Below, piece after piece: positions 1-7,589 of a stretch of DNA of 27,853 bases. Every line of letters starts with the position of its first letter. Within the stretch, counting starts at the first letter, position 1. The stretch is from an uncultured Coriobacteriaceae bacterium (GTDB taxonomy: Bacteria; Actinomycetota; Coriobacteriia; Coriobacteriales; Eggerthellaceae): the NCBI GenBank assembly GCA_900550385.1, contig URRZ01000017.1, positions 1 to 27,853 on the forward strand, read 5' to 3'. The position numbers and the translations under genes were made by a program. Under the pieces are notes generated by a model that did not search any database, was not told where the DNA came from, and worked only from the letters and a program-made list of their open reading frames with translations.

Positions 1-42
1 AGGAAGAAGGGCGTGAAGGGAGCGAAGAGCGTTGCTGCCTAG
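1..42 (+). CDS. C-terminal end of an unidentified protein (partial)
   Basis: An open frame runs from the first base to a TAG at 40-42 and encodes RKKGVKGAKSVAA. The Lys/Ala-rich ending is compatible with the tail of a basic bacterial protein, but 13 residues are too few to name a family. The gene would start outside the window. The 377 bases that follow contain no convincing gene. Confidence 0.4.
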   Translation, partial: RKKGVKGAKSVAA

Positions 43-86
43 GCTAGCCCCTTGTCACACAAACTACCGAAGCCTCCATTTTTGGC

Positions 87-150
87 GTTCTTTTCCCGGA
101 AAACTGCACAACGCGTTGCCGCCCATGTCGCAGTTTTTCGGGAAAAGAAC
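87..150. repeat. Dispersed palindrome, copy 1
   Basis: Arms at 87-107 and 130-150 are reverse complements at 20 of 21 positions, around a 22-nt centre. The left arm begins GTTCTTTTCCCGGAAAACTG and the right arm ends GGGAAAAGAAC. Related copies occur near 2642-2696 and 2529-2549, so this is a repeat family and not a chance hairpin. It lies in the 43-419 gap. The rest of that gap holds only a possible -10 (TATACT, 382-387) before the next gene. Confidence 0.75.
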
Positions 151-419
151 GACTAGGATCCTGCCTTGGCGCCGCTGCTCTTTTGCAGGACGATTTTCTG
201 CAATTTCAGCATCAGCGGTGGATTCTGCGATGGAACTGTCGCGTCAGCGGATCTGCCGAGGCGCGACGTGCGACGGATGTGCTTGGCGGTCTTTGCCTGC
301 GACATGCAAATTATCTGTTCAAGGTTTGGCCTCGGCGTTACAATTTCGCATTCTTGCGCGACCAACGCGCGCAGATTTCTCTATACTGCATAAAGAGAGA
401 AAGAGGAAGGGAAATCGCT

Positions 420-1442
420 ATGGTGCGCACTTCGTTGAATCGCGCGATCTCGCTGCTGTTCGCCGCCTGCTTCGTTGCGGCAGCGCTCGCATTTGTCGGA
501 GCTTCGCCGGCCTATGCTGCGGACGGTCAGGTGACGGTGACGGTGGAGGCCAACCAGCCCATGGGCGTGGTTGATGTGGTCGAGGGAGATTCCGGCGCCG
601 ATGCTGGAAGCGCTGATGCAGAGTATCGCACGACCATCACGCTGCAGAACGTGGAGCCGGACGGTGGCATGGTACACTTTGCCGCTCGAGCCACCGAGCC
701 TTTCGGCTATATCAAGTCGATAACGATCAGCTGTGGCGGGGAAACGTACGAGGTGGCGTCCTGCAAGCAGGGTGATCCCGTCGGCGATTTCTACAATGTT
801 AGGTCTGGCTATCTCGACAAGAATAAGAGGGTCCTCCACATAGATTCTCTAGGCAGCAGCTCGTATCCGAATGTGACGTATCCAAGTGCAGCGCCGGGCG
901 AGTCCTACAAACGCTCTGCCAGCTTCAAGCTGTCTCATATCGAAAGCGGTGTCACCATCAAAGTCGAATGCGAGTCGACGCAGCAGCAGGCGCTGGCGTT
1001 CCATCGAAACTACGACGAGTCCGATTCGGACACCGTGGGAACTCCCCATTACTACCATTACGGAGAGCAGCTGGGAGACACCCCCGCCGTTCCCGCGCGC
1101 GAGGGCTACACGTTTCTAGGCTGGGCGACTACTCCTGATGGCCAGCCTGAGGAGTGGAACCCCGAGGCTCTCATGTACGGCGAGAGTTTGAACTTCTACG
1201 CGATCTGGCAAAAGAACGAGGAATCGCAGCCGCTTCCTCCTGCGGAAAGCGAGGAAGATGCTGGTGGCAACGACTCTTCCGAAAAGGATGACGAAGCCCC
1301 CAGCGAAGATGAGCCCTCCACTTTGGCCAAAACAGGTGACGGCATGACGGCTTCCGCAACGGCAGCGGTTGCCGGTGCCCTCGCCTCCTCGGCGATTGCC
1401 GCCGGCGCGCTTGCCTGTTCGCGTCGTCGCAGCGAGCGCTAG
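420..1442 (+). CDS. Wall-anchored surface protein with InlB-type repeat and LAKTG sorting signal
   Basis: A 340-residue exported protein. The ATG at 420 follows a GGAAGG ribosome site and gives a clean signal peptide: Arg-containing N terminus, hydrophobic core, cleavage near AYAADG at about residue 34. A longer frame upstream lacks a signal peptide and is rejected. The middle part (about 40-195) is unrecognised. Residues 197-267 form one Listeria-Bacteroides/InlB B-type repeat, with GYTFLGW and ending NFYAIW. A Ser/Glu/Asp-rich spacer follows, then LAKTGD, a hydrophobic stretch and the basic tail RRRSER, which is the sortase sorting layout. LAXTG rather than LPXTG is the motif known for class E sortases of high-GC Gram-positives. 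The protein should be covalently attached to peptidoglycan. A paralogue with two InlB repeats lies at 3711-4940. The ligand is unknown. Confidence 0.85.
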   Translation: MVRTSLNRAISLLFAACFVAAALAFVGASPAYAADGQVTVTVEANQPMGVVDVVEGDSGADAGSADAEYRTTITLQNVEPDGGMVHFAARATEPFGYIKSITISCGGETYEVASCKQGDPVGDFYNVRSGYLDKNKRVLHIDSLGSSSYPNVTYPSAAPGESYKRSASFKLSHIESGVTIKVECESTQQQALAFHRNYDESDSDTVGTPHYYHYGEQLGDTPAVPAREGYTFLGWATTPDGQPEEWNPEALMYGESLNFYAIWQKNEESQPLPPAESEEDAGGNDSSEKDDEAPSEDEPSTLAKTGDGMTASATAAVAGALASSAIAAGALACSRRRSER

Positions 1443-1520
1443 CCGGAAGCTGCACAAGAGGCGCGGTGAGCGCTGGCATCCAGACAAACCGCATCCACCT
1501 TTCGAATCGCTCAGGACGAG

Positions 1521-1547
1521 GGGCGGCCGCCCAAGTGGCGGCCGCCC
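1521..1547 (+). terminator. GC-rich terminator hairpin after the surface protein gene
   Basis: GGGCGGCCGCC (1521-1531) pairs perfectly with GGCGGCCGCCC (1537-1547) around the loop CAAGT. It lies between the convergent genes ending at 1442 and 1622 and could serve both. The T-tract after it (TCTATTT) is short, so termination strength is uncertain. Confidence 0.6.
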
Positions 1548-1621
1548 TCTATTTGGAGGGTCAGCTCGCCCAGCATGCGCTGAGCGGGCTTGGTCGAATC
1601 AGGCGTTTCCGCCGAATTCTT

Positions 1622-2281
1622 CTAGGCGTAGAAGTACGTGATGTAGTGGAAGCGGGTGCTGCCGTATAGCACGCCCATGATGCAGGCGATGGTGCCCACC
1701 AAAAGCGCGCACAGCCAGATATTGCCCGTCTTCTTGTAGATGAAGGTGGAGTCGGCGGTGGCAACCGTCATGCCCACGGGCAGGCCCCAGATGCGCTGGG
1801 TGTCCAGCCCCATGCCCCACAGCCAGTTCGTGTCGGCGGGGCTCGCCATGGACTGCAGCCACCACTTCACAGCAACGATGACGATGACCATCGCGATGCC
1901 TAGCGCGACGTTCACGGTCATGGCGATGATGAGGTCCTTCGTCTCGTTTCCGGTCGTGGGCAGGCGGCGGATGACGTTCATGTCGATGGACAGCACCACG
2001 AACGCCAGGATGAACACCGCCAGATAGTTCAGGTAGCAGGGAACCTTGTCGAGGGGCAGGTCCTTCACGCCGAAGCCCATGTTCGAGAAGCCTAGGTTGA
2101 ACCCGGCGTCCCACAGGTTGACGTACTTCTCGCGGCCCACGATGCCGAACGTGTCGGTCTTGATGACCAGGTAGGGCGCCAACAGTGCCACTAGGCTGGC
2201 GATGACCAGGCCCGTGCCGCGGAAGCCGACGTTGCGCGCCAGCGGACGGCGCACGACGGCGAAGGCGCACCTGCACCACAT
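1622..2281 (-). pseudogene. Remnant: C-terminal part of a polytopic membrane protein
   Basis: The minus-strand frame encodes up to 219 residues. From about residue 12 onward it reads as an authentic membrane protein, with four hydrophobic segments near residues 21-44, 83-101, 115-141 and 188-208. The loops are rich in Trp, Tyr and Gly, and the frame ends FHYITYFYA. I do not recognise the family. The first ~10 residues are the antisense of a LuxR helix-turn-helix coding stretch on the plus strand, so the natural N terminus is missing and the ATG at 2281 is an accident of a rearrangement. No ribosome site of note precedes it. I call it a 5'-truncated remnant; it could still make a short membrane peptide. 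Confidence 0.6.
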
Positions 2282-2345
2282 CTACCAGAAGCTGGGCGTG
2301 CATACGCTCAAGGAGCTTACGGCGTTGGTACGCTCGGAGCGCGCG
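2250..2345 (+). pseudogene. Remnant: C-terminal recognition region of a LuxR-type HTH
   Basis: The plus strand from about 2253 encodes TAKAHLHHIYQKLGVHTLKE and then LTALVRSE. This is the last part of a LuxR/GerE helix-turn-helix: recognition helix, IYxKLGVHT turn and final helix. The sensory part, scaffold helix and start codon are absent. Upstream sequence immediately becomes the antisense membrane remnant at 1622-2250. The frame then runs on into unrelated Arg/Gly-rich sequence. It is a gene fragment left by deletion or recombination. LuxR genes with membrane sensor domains are numerous in this bacterial family, and a complete one is at 24477-26075. Confidence 0.7.
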
Positions 2346-2528
2346 GGGCGAGGTGTTGGGCGGGAGCGTAGGGCTGGAGATGCTCTGCGGTTATGGGCTC
2401 CGGGCGCCGGATGCTGGGTATCGGGGCTCTTGCTTCAGTGCTGATAGTCGGCCTGCCCAAAAAACTGTCCGCATCTCCCCGATCCGTGCAAAATCCGGCA
2501 AACCGCGCAACTCGACGCGGTCCATGTA

Positions 2529-2549
2529 GCAGTTTTCCCGGAAAAGTAC
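2529..2549. repeat. Dispersed palindrome, degenerate copy 2
   Basis: The 2529-2549 segment starts GCAGTTTTCCCGGAAAAG and matches the right arm of the palindrome at 87-150. It is preceded by CCATGTA, close to the CCATGTC before the right arm of copy 1. A recognisable left arm is absent; only a weak AAAACTG-like stretch remains near 2460-2467. It lies in the gene-poor stretch 2346-2966. Confidence 0.55.
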
Positions 2550-2641
2550 GGGCTGGTGCGCCGACTGCGCGATGCGGGCAACCCGGCATGCTTCCTATCA
2601 GGCGTTTCTCGAAGGCGGTCGGAACATCGGCCGCCTTCGCC

Positions 2642-2696
2642 GTTCTTTTCTCGGAAAACTGCACAGCGCAGTTCCGTCTATGTCGCAGTTTTCCCG
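2642..2696. repeat. Dispersed palindrome, copy 3
   Basis: The left arm 2642-2662 differs from copy 1 by one base (TTCTCGG for TTCCCGG). The centre CCGTCTATGTC resembles the centre of copy 1, and the right arm GCAGTTTTCCCG (2685-2696) is cut short by TTTTTG. Together with 87-150 it defines the family. The remainder of the 2346-2966 gap shows no gene apart from the regulatory region near 2820-2930. Confidence 0.65.
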
Positions 2697-2819
2697 TTTT
2701 TGCACGTCTGCCGCGGTTGCTGGCCGGGTCCTGCTGCACGCCGCCTGCGCGACCTTGCGCGGCGTCCGGCTCGACGCTTTCTTCCACGCTATAGTCAACC
2801 CTGCGAATAATGCCATATG

Positions 2820-2844
2820 TGAATAATCAAGATATGACTATTCA
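2820..2844. promoter_or_regulatory. Probable operator of the MarR-type regulator
   Basis: TGAATAATC (2820-2828) and GACTATTCA (2836-2844) form an inverted repeat matching at 8 of 9 positions around a 7-nt centre, in an AT-rich patch of otherwise GC-rich DNA. A further half-site, TGAATAAT, lies at 2877-2884. A -10-like TATAGT is at 2920-2925, without a good -35. MarR proteins bind such palindromes and commonly control their own gene. The site is 123 bp before the regulator's start. Confidence 0.5.
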
Positions 2845-2966
2845 TCTGGCGAAACAATCATAGTTTGAATGTTAGGTGAATAATACGTCGACACAAGGCC
2901 GTCCCGTGCTGCGAACCCCTATAGTATGCGCCGTTGCGAAAAATGAGAAGGAAAGAAGGACACGCC

Positions 2967-3440
2967 ATGAACGAAGCAACTGCCGCGCTGGCGCAGATGA
3001 AGAAGGCCAGCAAGCTCACCCGCCTCGCGTTCCGCAAGATGGGCCCGAAAAGCTACAAGCGCGGCCAAGGCGCGCTGCTGAACGCCCTGCTGGAGAACGA
3101 CGGCACCACCCAGCGAGAGCTGGTGAAGATCCTCGGTTGCGACCGCGGCCAGCTGAAGGACATCGTGAAGAAGGCCGAGCGCAACGGCTACGTGACCATC
3201 GGCGACCACGCCGACAAGCACACCTACACCGTCAGCCTCACCGACGAGGGCAAGCGGATCGCCCAGAAGCGCGTCGCCGCCAACGACAAGGTGGCCGAGG
3301 ACATCCTGAGCTGCCTGTCCGAGGAAGAGGTCGCGCAGCTGAACGCCATCACCGAGAAGCTGATCCTGGGCATCAAGGATAAGGGCGTCAACGGTAAGAA
3401 GAAGGGCCGCAAGGCTCATCATCACTGCTGCCACTGCTAG
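2967..3440 (+). CDS. MarR-family transcriptional regulator with His/Cys-rich tail
   Basis: A 157-residue protein. The ATG at 2967 follows GAAAGAAGGA (2951-2960) at suitable spacing; TTG 2934 and ATG 2943 in the same frame have poorer context. The fold is a winged helix: TTQRELVKILGCDRGQLKDI (about 51-70) is the helix-turn-helix, and GYVTIGD...YTVSLTDEGK (about 76-98) is the beta wing with the MarR-typical LTDEGK. Helices for dimerisation follow. The C terminus KKKGRKAHHHCCHC is unusual: six His/Cys residues in the last seven positions could bind Zn, Ni, Cu or haem, or act as a redox sensor. It is monocistronic, with an operator-like palindrome upstream and a strong hairpin downstream. The target genes are not apparent. 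The MarR call is firm; metal sensing is inference. Confidence 0.85.
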   Translation: MNEATAALAQMKKASKLTRLAFRKMGPKSYKRGQGALLNALLENDGTTQRELVKILGCDRGQLKDIVKKAERNGYVTIGDHADKHTYTVSLTDEGKRIAQKRVAANDKVAEDILSCLSEEEVAQLNAITEKLILGIKDKGVNGKKKGRKAHHHCCHC

Positions 3441-3562
3441 GCAAGACGGTCGGGTCCTTCGTCGGCGCTTGCGCGCGGCGAATGCGACAAGCGAATGCAT
3501 CGACGGGAGAGACGACAAAAGGCGCGTTGCTTTCGGGCGGTGAACGAAGCCGAGGTTGAACA

Positions 3563-3609
3563 GCCTCCCATTTCTTGGGCAAGGGAGAAAAGCCCGGGAA
3601 ATGGGAGGC
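3563..3609 (+). terminator. Long hairpin after the MarR gene
   Basis: GCCTCCCATTTC (3563-3574) pairs perfectly with GAAATGGGAGGC (3598-3609). The inner TTGGGC (3575-3580) can also pair with GCCCGG (3592-3597) using two G-U pairs, giving 18 bp around an 11-nt A/G-rich loop. It stands between convergent genes ending at 3440 and 3711 and may be bidirectional. A T-run is weak on either side. Confidence 0.6.
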
Positions 3610-3710
3610 GTTCCTGTATTGATCGGCCTGCGGCGAAGGAGCAGCAAGCTGTCAGCGATACCGAATCGTCCAATCGATGGTGCGAGCGTGATCGGGCCCC
3701 GTCCAACCCG

Positions 3711-4940
3711 TCAATCGCGTAGCTTGCGACGGACGGCGACGATGGCTACTGCAGCGGTCGCCCCCAAAGCGCTCAGCAGGCAGGTTGCAAGCGGTGCTGT
3801 CCCGTCGCCGGTTTTCGCCAGTGCCGAGGCGCCCTTCTGCTGGGAATCGGTGCCGGTTGGATTGCTGCTTGGGTCGTTATCCTGCTTTTCGGGTGCGTTC
3901 TGGCCCGAGTTGTCGCCGGGTTGGCTCGGCGGATTCTCTTCGGGGCTTTCGGGAGGCTCTGCCGACTCGATCTTCTCCCAAACGGCGTAGAATGCGACAT
4001 CTTCGTCGGGCATAGGGGTGGACCCGTCCCAGACGATCGGTTCTGTCGCATCGGGCGATGCCGCCCATCCGAGGAACCGGTAACCGTCACGTTGGGGCGC
4101 CTGCGGCGCTGCGCCTAGTGGTGTGCCTGCGGCGGTCTGCACACTGCTCACGATATCGTCCGCGCTGCCGTCGTTGGCATGGAAGACAAGGTCGTGCGAT
4201 ACGGCGGGCTCCGGTTCGGCAGGCTCCCAGATCGCATACCATGTTTCGGACTGGGTGAGGGTGTCGGCGGGATCCCATTGGACAACAAAGGGATGTTCGC
4301 GATCGCGGCTCCATCCGACGAACCGGTAGCCGTCGCGCTGGGGCACGGTGGGCTCGGGGCCGATCTCCTCGTACCGGTAGACCTGGCGGGTTTCGAGGAT
4401 GGTGGGGTCGGAGGCGTCGAAATTGCGGTAGACCGTCAGCGTGAACGGATCCACTTTGTGATATACGGCGGTGATGGCGAGGTCGTCTTCGATGCCGGCA
4501 AGGCCGCAGCTGATATTGATGTTGCCGCCTATACCATAGCTAATCAGGCTAACGGACGAGCTGTTCATCTGGAATCCCGCGCTAGTCCCATCGAAGGAGA
4601 ACTCGTAGTCATCGAGGTTGATCTGGCCGATGCGGTAGGTGTGCGTCCCGTCGGAGATGTCGATGTATTCGAGGTAGCTGTAGTGCGTTTGGGGCGAGAA
4701 GGCGACGTAGATCTTTTCGCCGCTTATCGTAACGGAGGTTTCCGCCGGGCAGGAGCTGTCGGCTTTCACGTTGAGGTCGGTTTCGCTTACGGCGACATGG
4801 CCTGTTCCGCGGGTGTTTATGGTGACGGTGGGCTGCGGCTCCGCATGCGCCGGCACGACGCCGATCAAGGAGAGAAGGCCTGCCATCACGAGAGTTGCGA
4901 GGAAGAATGCCCCGGCGGTTCTCATCGAGGTCCGTTCCAT
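3711..4940 (-). CDS. Wall-anchored surface protein with two InlB-type repeats and LAKTG sorting signal
   Basis: A 409-residue paralogue of the protein at 420-1442. The ATG at 4940 follows AAAGGAG at good spacing and gives a proper signal peptide (MERTSMRTAG, a long hydrophobic core, cleavage near PAHAEPQ). The frame extends upstream but without a ribosome site. A unique N-terminal domain (about 35-180) is followed by two InlB/Listeria-Bacteroides repeats, each with GYRFVGW or GYRFLGW and closing WYAIW or FYAVW. A Pro/Ser/Asn/Gln-rich spacer precedes LAKTGD, a hydrophobic helix and the basic end RRKLRD. The protein is expected to be anchored to peptidoglycan by a class E-type sortase, which is not in this window. 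InlB repeats are common in adhesins, but no ligand can be assigned. The upstream region has GAATGCGC as a direct repeat at 4978-4985 and 4991-4998. Confidence 0.87.
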   Translation of the reverse strand: MERTSMRTAGAFFLATLVMAGLLSLIGVVPAHAEPQPTVTINTRGTGHVAVSETDLNVKADSSCPAETSVTISGEKIYVAFSPQTHYSYLEYIDISDGTHTYRIGQINLDDYEFSFDGTSAGFQMNSSSVSLISYGIGGNINISCGLAGIEDDLAITAVYHKVDPFTLTVYRNFDASDPTILETRQVYRYEEIGPEPTVPQRDGYRFVGWSRDREHPFVVQWDPADTLTQSETWYAIWEPAEPEPAVSHDLVFHANDGSADDIVSSVQTAAGTPLGAAPQAPQRDGYRFLGWAASPDATEPIVWDGSTPMPDEDVAFYAVWEKIESAEPPESPEENPPSQPGDNSGQNAPEKQDNDPSSNPTGTDSQQKGASALAKTGDGTAPLATCLLSALGATAAVAIVAVRRKLRD

Positions 4941-5228
4941 ACGTGCTCCTTTCGTCTTCATGGTCAGTATGAAACGGAATGCGCATCTGGGAATGCGCGG
5001 CGAGGTCAAGTTAAGGTAAAACTTCCGGCATCGTGGCGATGCCCGCCGGCGCGATAGGCGCGCTAGGCGAGCCTGTGCACGTTAGAAGGGCGTTACAGGT
5101 TCAGCGGTCCCCGTCGGAGAAGGCGCCGTTGTGCCATAATCGTGAAGTCGGAATAGCATGTCGTCGGCTTGCGGGAGCAGCGCGTTCGGCCGTGCCGGGC
5201 GGCGTGGTGCGAGGGAAGGGATACGGAC

Positions 5229-6398
5229 ATGATCAACCAGAGGATGCTGGCGCTAGGCAACGAACCTTCCGCCATTCGCGAGTTGTTCGCCTACGGCCTG
5301 GCACGTAAGGCGGAGATCGGCGCCGACAAGGTGTTCGACTTCAGTCTGGGCAACCCGTCCATTCCGGCACCCGATGCCGTGCGGCAGGCCATCCTCGACG
5401 CGCTGGACGAGCCCGCGTGCGCGCTGCACGGCTACACGCCCGCTCAGGGAACGCCTGCCGTGCGTAAGGCGGTTGCCCACAGCATCCTGCGCCGCCACGG
5501 ATTCGAAGTGTCACCCGACCGCATCTACATGACCGCAGGCGCCGCTGCCGGCCTGGCCATCGCGATCGCCGCGGTGACCGATCCGGGCGACGAGGTCATC
5601 GTGGTGGCTCCGTATTTCCCCGAGTACAAGGTGTTCATCGAGAGCGCCGGCTGCACTTGCGTCGAGGTGTCCGCGCGCGCCGACGATTTCCAGCTGGACG
5701 TCGATGCCATCCGCACTGCCATCACGCCCAAGACTAGCGCCGTCATCATCAACTCGCCCAACAACCCCACCGGCGCGGTGTACGACCGCGCGTCGCTTAC
5801 GGACCTGGGCCGCGCCCTGCGCGATGCGGAAGGGGCGCACGGCACGCAGATCCACCTGATCAGCGACGAGCCGTACCGCGAGATCGTCTACGGTGCGGAA
5901 GTCCCGTGGGTGCCCCAGTTCTACGCGCGCACGATCGTGTGCTACTCGTATTCGAAGTCGCTCTCGCTGCCGGGCGAGCGCATCGGCTGGCTGCTCGTGC
6001 CGGACAGCGCGGAGGAATACGCCGCCGTCTGCGGCGCGGGTCGCGCCCTGGGCTTCGTGTGCGCGCCGGCGCTGTTCCAGCGCGTGGTGGAGAAGTGCGT
6101 CGACGAGCCCAGCGACGTGGCCGCCTACGCCGCCAACCGCGAGCTGCTGACGAAGGGGCTCTCCGAGCTGGGCTACGAATACGTGGAGCCGCAAGGCGCG
6201 TTCTACCTGTGGGTGCGCGCGCTGGAGCCCGACGCCCAGGCGTTCGCCGAGCGCGCGAAGGCGCATGAGCTTCTGCTGGTGCCCTCCGACAGCTTCGGCG
6301 CGAAGGGCTGGGTGCGCATCGGCTATTGCGTGGACGCCGACGTCATCCGCAACAGCATGCCCGCGTTCAAGGCGCTCGCCGAGGAATATCGCGGCTAG
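5229..6398 (+). CDS. PLP-dependent class I/II aminotransferase
   Basis: A 389-residue fold-type I aminotransferase of the aspartate/aromatic group. It should move an amino group between an amino acid and a 2-oxoacid in the cytosol; substrate is not resolved. Visible residues: SPNNPTG near 176-182 with the cofactor/substrate-contacting Asn, Asp213 in SDEPYREIVY (pyridine nitrogen), Lys243 in YSYSKSLSLPGERIGW (Schiff base), and the C-terminal GWVRIGYC Arg that holds the substrate carboxylate. The length is typical. The ATG at 5229 follows GAGGGAAGGGA, and an in-frame upstream extension adds no conserved residues. It is transcribed away from the surface protein gene at 3711-4940. Its stop codon is interlocked with that of the convergent threonine aldolase. 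Confidence 0.92.
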   Translation: MINQRMLALGNEPSAIRELFAYGLARKAEIGADKVFDFSLGNPSIPAPDAVRQAILDALDEPACALHGYTPAQGTPAVRKAVAHSILRRHGFEVSPDRIYMTAGAAAGLAIAIAAVTDPGDEVIVVAPYFPEYKVFIESAGCTCVEVSARADDFQLDVDAIRTAITPKTSAVIINSPNNPTGAVYDRASLTDLGRALRDAEGAHGTQIHLISDEPYREIVYGAEVPWVPQFYARTIVCYSYSKSLSLPGERIGWLLVPDSAEEYAAVCGAGRALGFVCAPALFQRVVEKCVDEPSDVAAYAANRELLTKGLSELGYEYVEPQGAFYLWVRALEPDAQAFAERAKAHELLLVPSDSFGAKGWVRIGYCVDADVIRNSMPAFKALAEEYRG

Positions 6399-7471
6399 AT
6401 GAGCGCCAGCAGCTCGTCCACCGCTTCCTCTCGGGTGGCCCAGCTGATCACGAAGCGCATCACCAGCTTGCCGTCGGCGCGACGCTCCCACATCTCGAAC
6501 GTGGCATGCTCGCGCAGGTGGGCGACCGTGTTGTCGTCCATGACCACGAACTGCTGGTTGGTGGGCGACTCCATCGCCAACTCGTACCCGGCATCGCGGA
6601 ACCCCGCCGCCAGCTTCTGCGCCAGCGCGACGGCATGGCGCCCGTTTGCCGCATAGCGCGTGGCCTCCGCATCGACCATCGGGCTGCCTGCGGCATCGCC
6701 CGCTGCGCCGTCCTCCTCGAACAGCACGTCGAACTGCAGTCCCAGCATGCGGCCTTTCGCCAGCAAGGCGCCGTGCTTCTTCATCAGCGTGAAGAAGTGA
6801 CTGGAAAGCTGCTTGTCGGCGAACACCACCGCCTCGCCGAACAGCGCGCCCACCTTCGTGCCGCCGACGTAGAACGCGTCGGCGATGCGCGCCAGGTCGG
6901 GCAGCGTCATGGTGGCGCCCACCGCCGCGAGCGCGTAGCCCAAGCGCGCGCCGTCCACGAACAGGCGCATCCCGTACTCGTCGCACACGCCGCGCAGTGC
7001 CTCCAGCTCGTTCAGCGAGTAGAGCGTGCCGTACTCCGTGGGCTGCGAAATGTACACCACGCCCGGCGCCACCACGTGGTCGCGCGACTCGCCTTCCGCC
7101 CATGCGGCGCAGTACGCGCGCACGGCATCGGCCTCCAGCTTGCCGTCGACATGCGGGATCTGCAGGATCTTGCGCCCGGTCGCTTCCACGGCGCCGGCCT
7201 CGTGGCCGTTGATGTGCCCCGTGTCGGCCGACACCACGCCCTCCCACGGGCGCAGCAGCTGGTCGATCACCGCCGCGTTCGCCTGCGTGCCGCCCACCAG
7301 GAAGTAGACGTCGGCATCGGGCGCCTGGCAGGCGTGGCGGATGCGGGCACGCGCGCTCTCGCACACGGCATCCACACCGTAGCCCGGGGTCTGGTCGAGG
7401 TTCGTGGCCGCCAGCCGCTCGATGATGGCCGGATGAGCGCCCTCCATGTAGTCGCTATCGAAATGCAGCAT
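6395..7471 (-). CDS. ltaE: Low-specificity L-threonine aldolase
   Basis: A 358-residue PLP enzyme of the beta-eliminating lyase/threonine aldolase family. It cleaves L-threonine or L-allo-threonine to glycine and acetaldehyde, and can act on other beta-hydroxy amino acids. Diagnostic pieces: an N-terminal FDSDYMEGAHPAI, the GGTQANAAV loop (PLP phosphate site), an HINGHEAGAVE segment, Asp173 in RLFVDGARLG and the Schiff-base Lys206 in YVGGTKVGALFG. The length matches the family (about 340-360). The start at 7471 has AAAGGCG upstream. Its TAG and the aminotransferase TAG share the tetranucleotide CTAG at 6395-6398. It diverges from the methyltransferase gene at 7590. Confidence 0.92.
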   Translation of the reverse strand: MLHFDSDYMEGAHPAIIERLAATNLDQTPGYGVDAVCESARARIRHACQAPDADVYFLVGGTQANAAVIDQLLRPWEGVVSADTGHINGHEAGAVEATGRKILQIPHVDGKLEADAVRAYCAAWAEGESRDHVVAPGVVYISQPTEYGTLYSLNELEALRGVCDEYGMRLFVDGARLGYALAAVGATMTLPDLARIADAFYVGGTKVGALFGEAVVFADKQLSSHFFTLMKKHGALLAKGRMLGLQFDVLFEEDGAAGDAAGSPMVDAEATRYAANGRHAVALAQKLAAGFRDAGYELAMESPTNQQFVVMDDNTVAHLREHATFEMWERRADGKLVMRFVISWATREEAVDELLALI

Positions 7472-7589
7472 GTTCGCCTTTCTGCCGGAATTGCAATCAC
7501 TTCAGCAGTCTATGGTCATCGGCTGGCGGGCGCAAGCGGCCAATGGCGTATACTTAGCCTTCGATTCACGGAAAGGAGAAGCTGCTCGC

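Noticed and set aside
2317..2794. Overlapping 130-156 codon frames on both strands in the gap before the MarR gene
   Set aside because: The frames run through the dispersed palindromes, have no ribosome sites and resemble no family.
5004..5009. Minus-strand TTGACC as -35 of the surface protein gene
   Set aside because: No acceptable -10 is found at 16-19 bp; the only CATACT is 32 bp away.
4179..5057. 292-codon plus-strand frame opposite the surface protein
   Set aside because: It looks smoother than most shadows, but the minus strand has a signal peptide, InlB repeats and a sorting signal, and no ribosome site supports the plus frame.
5511..7364. 617-codon open frame on the minus strand across the aminotransferase and threonine aldolase genes
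   Set aside because: It is Arg/Gly/Ala-rich shadow coding caused by high GC; both real genes have complete family motifs in other frames.
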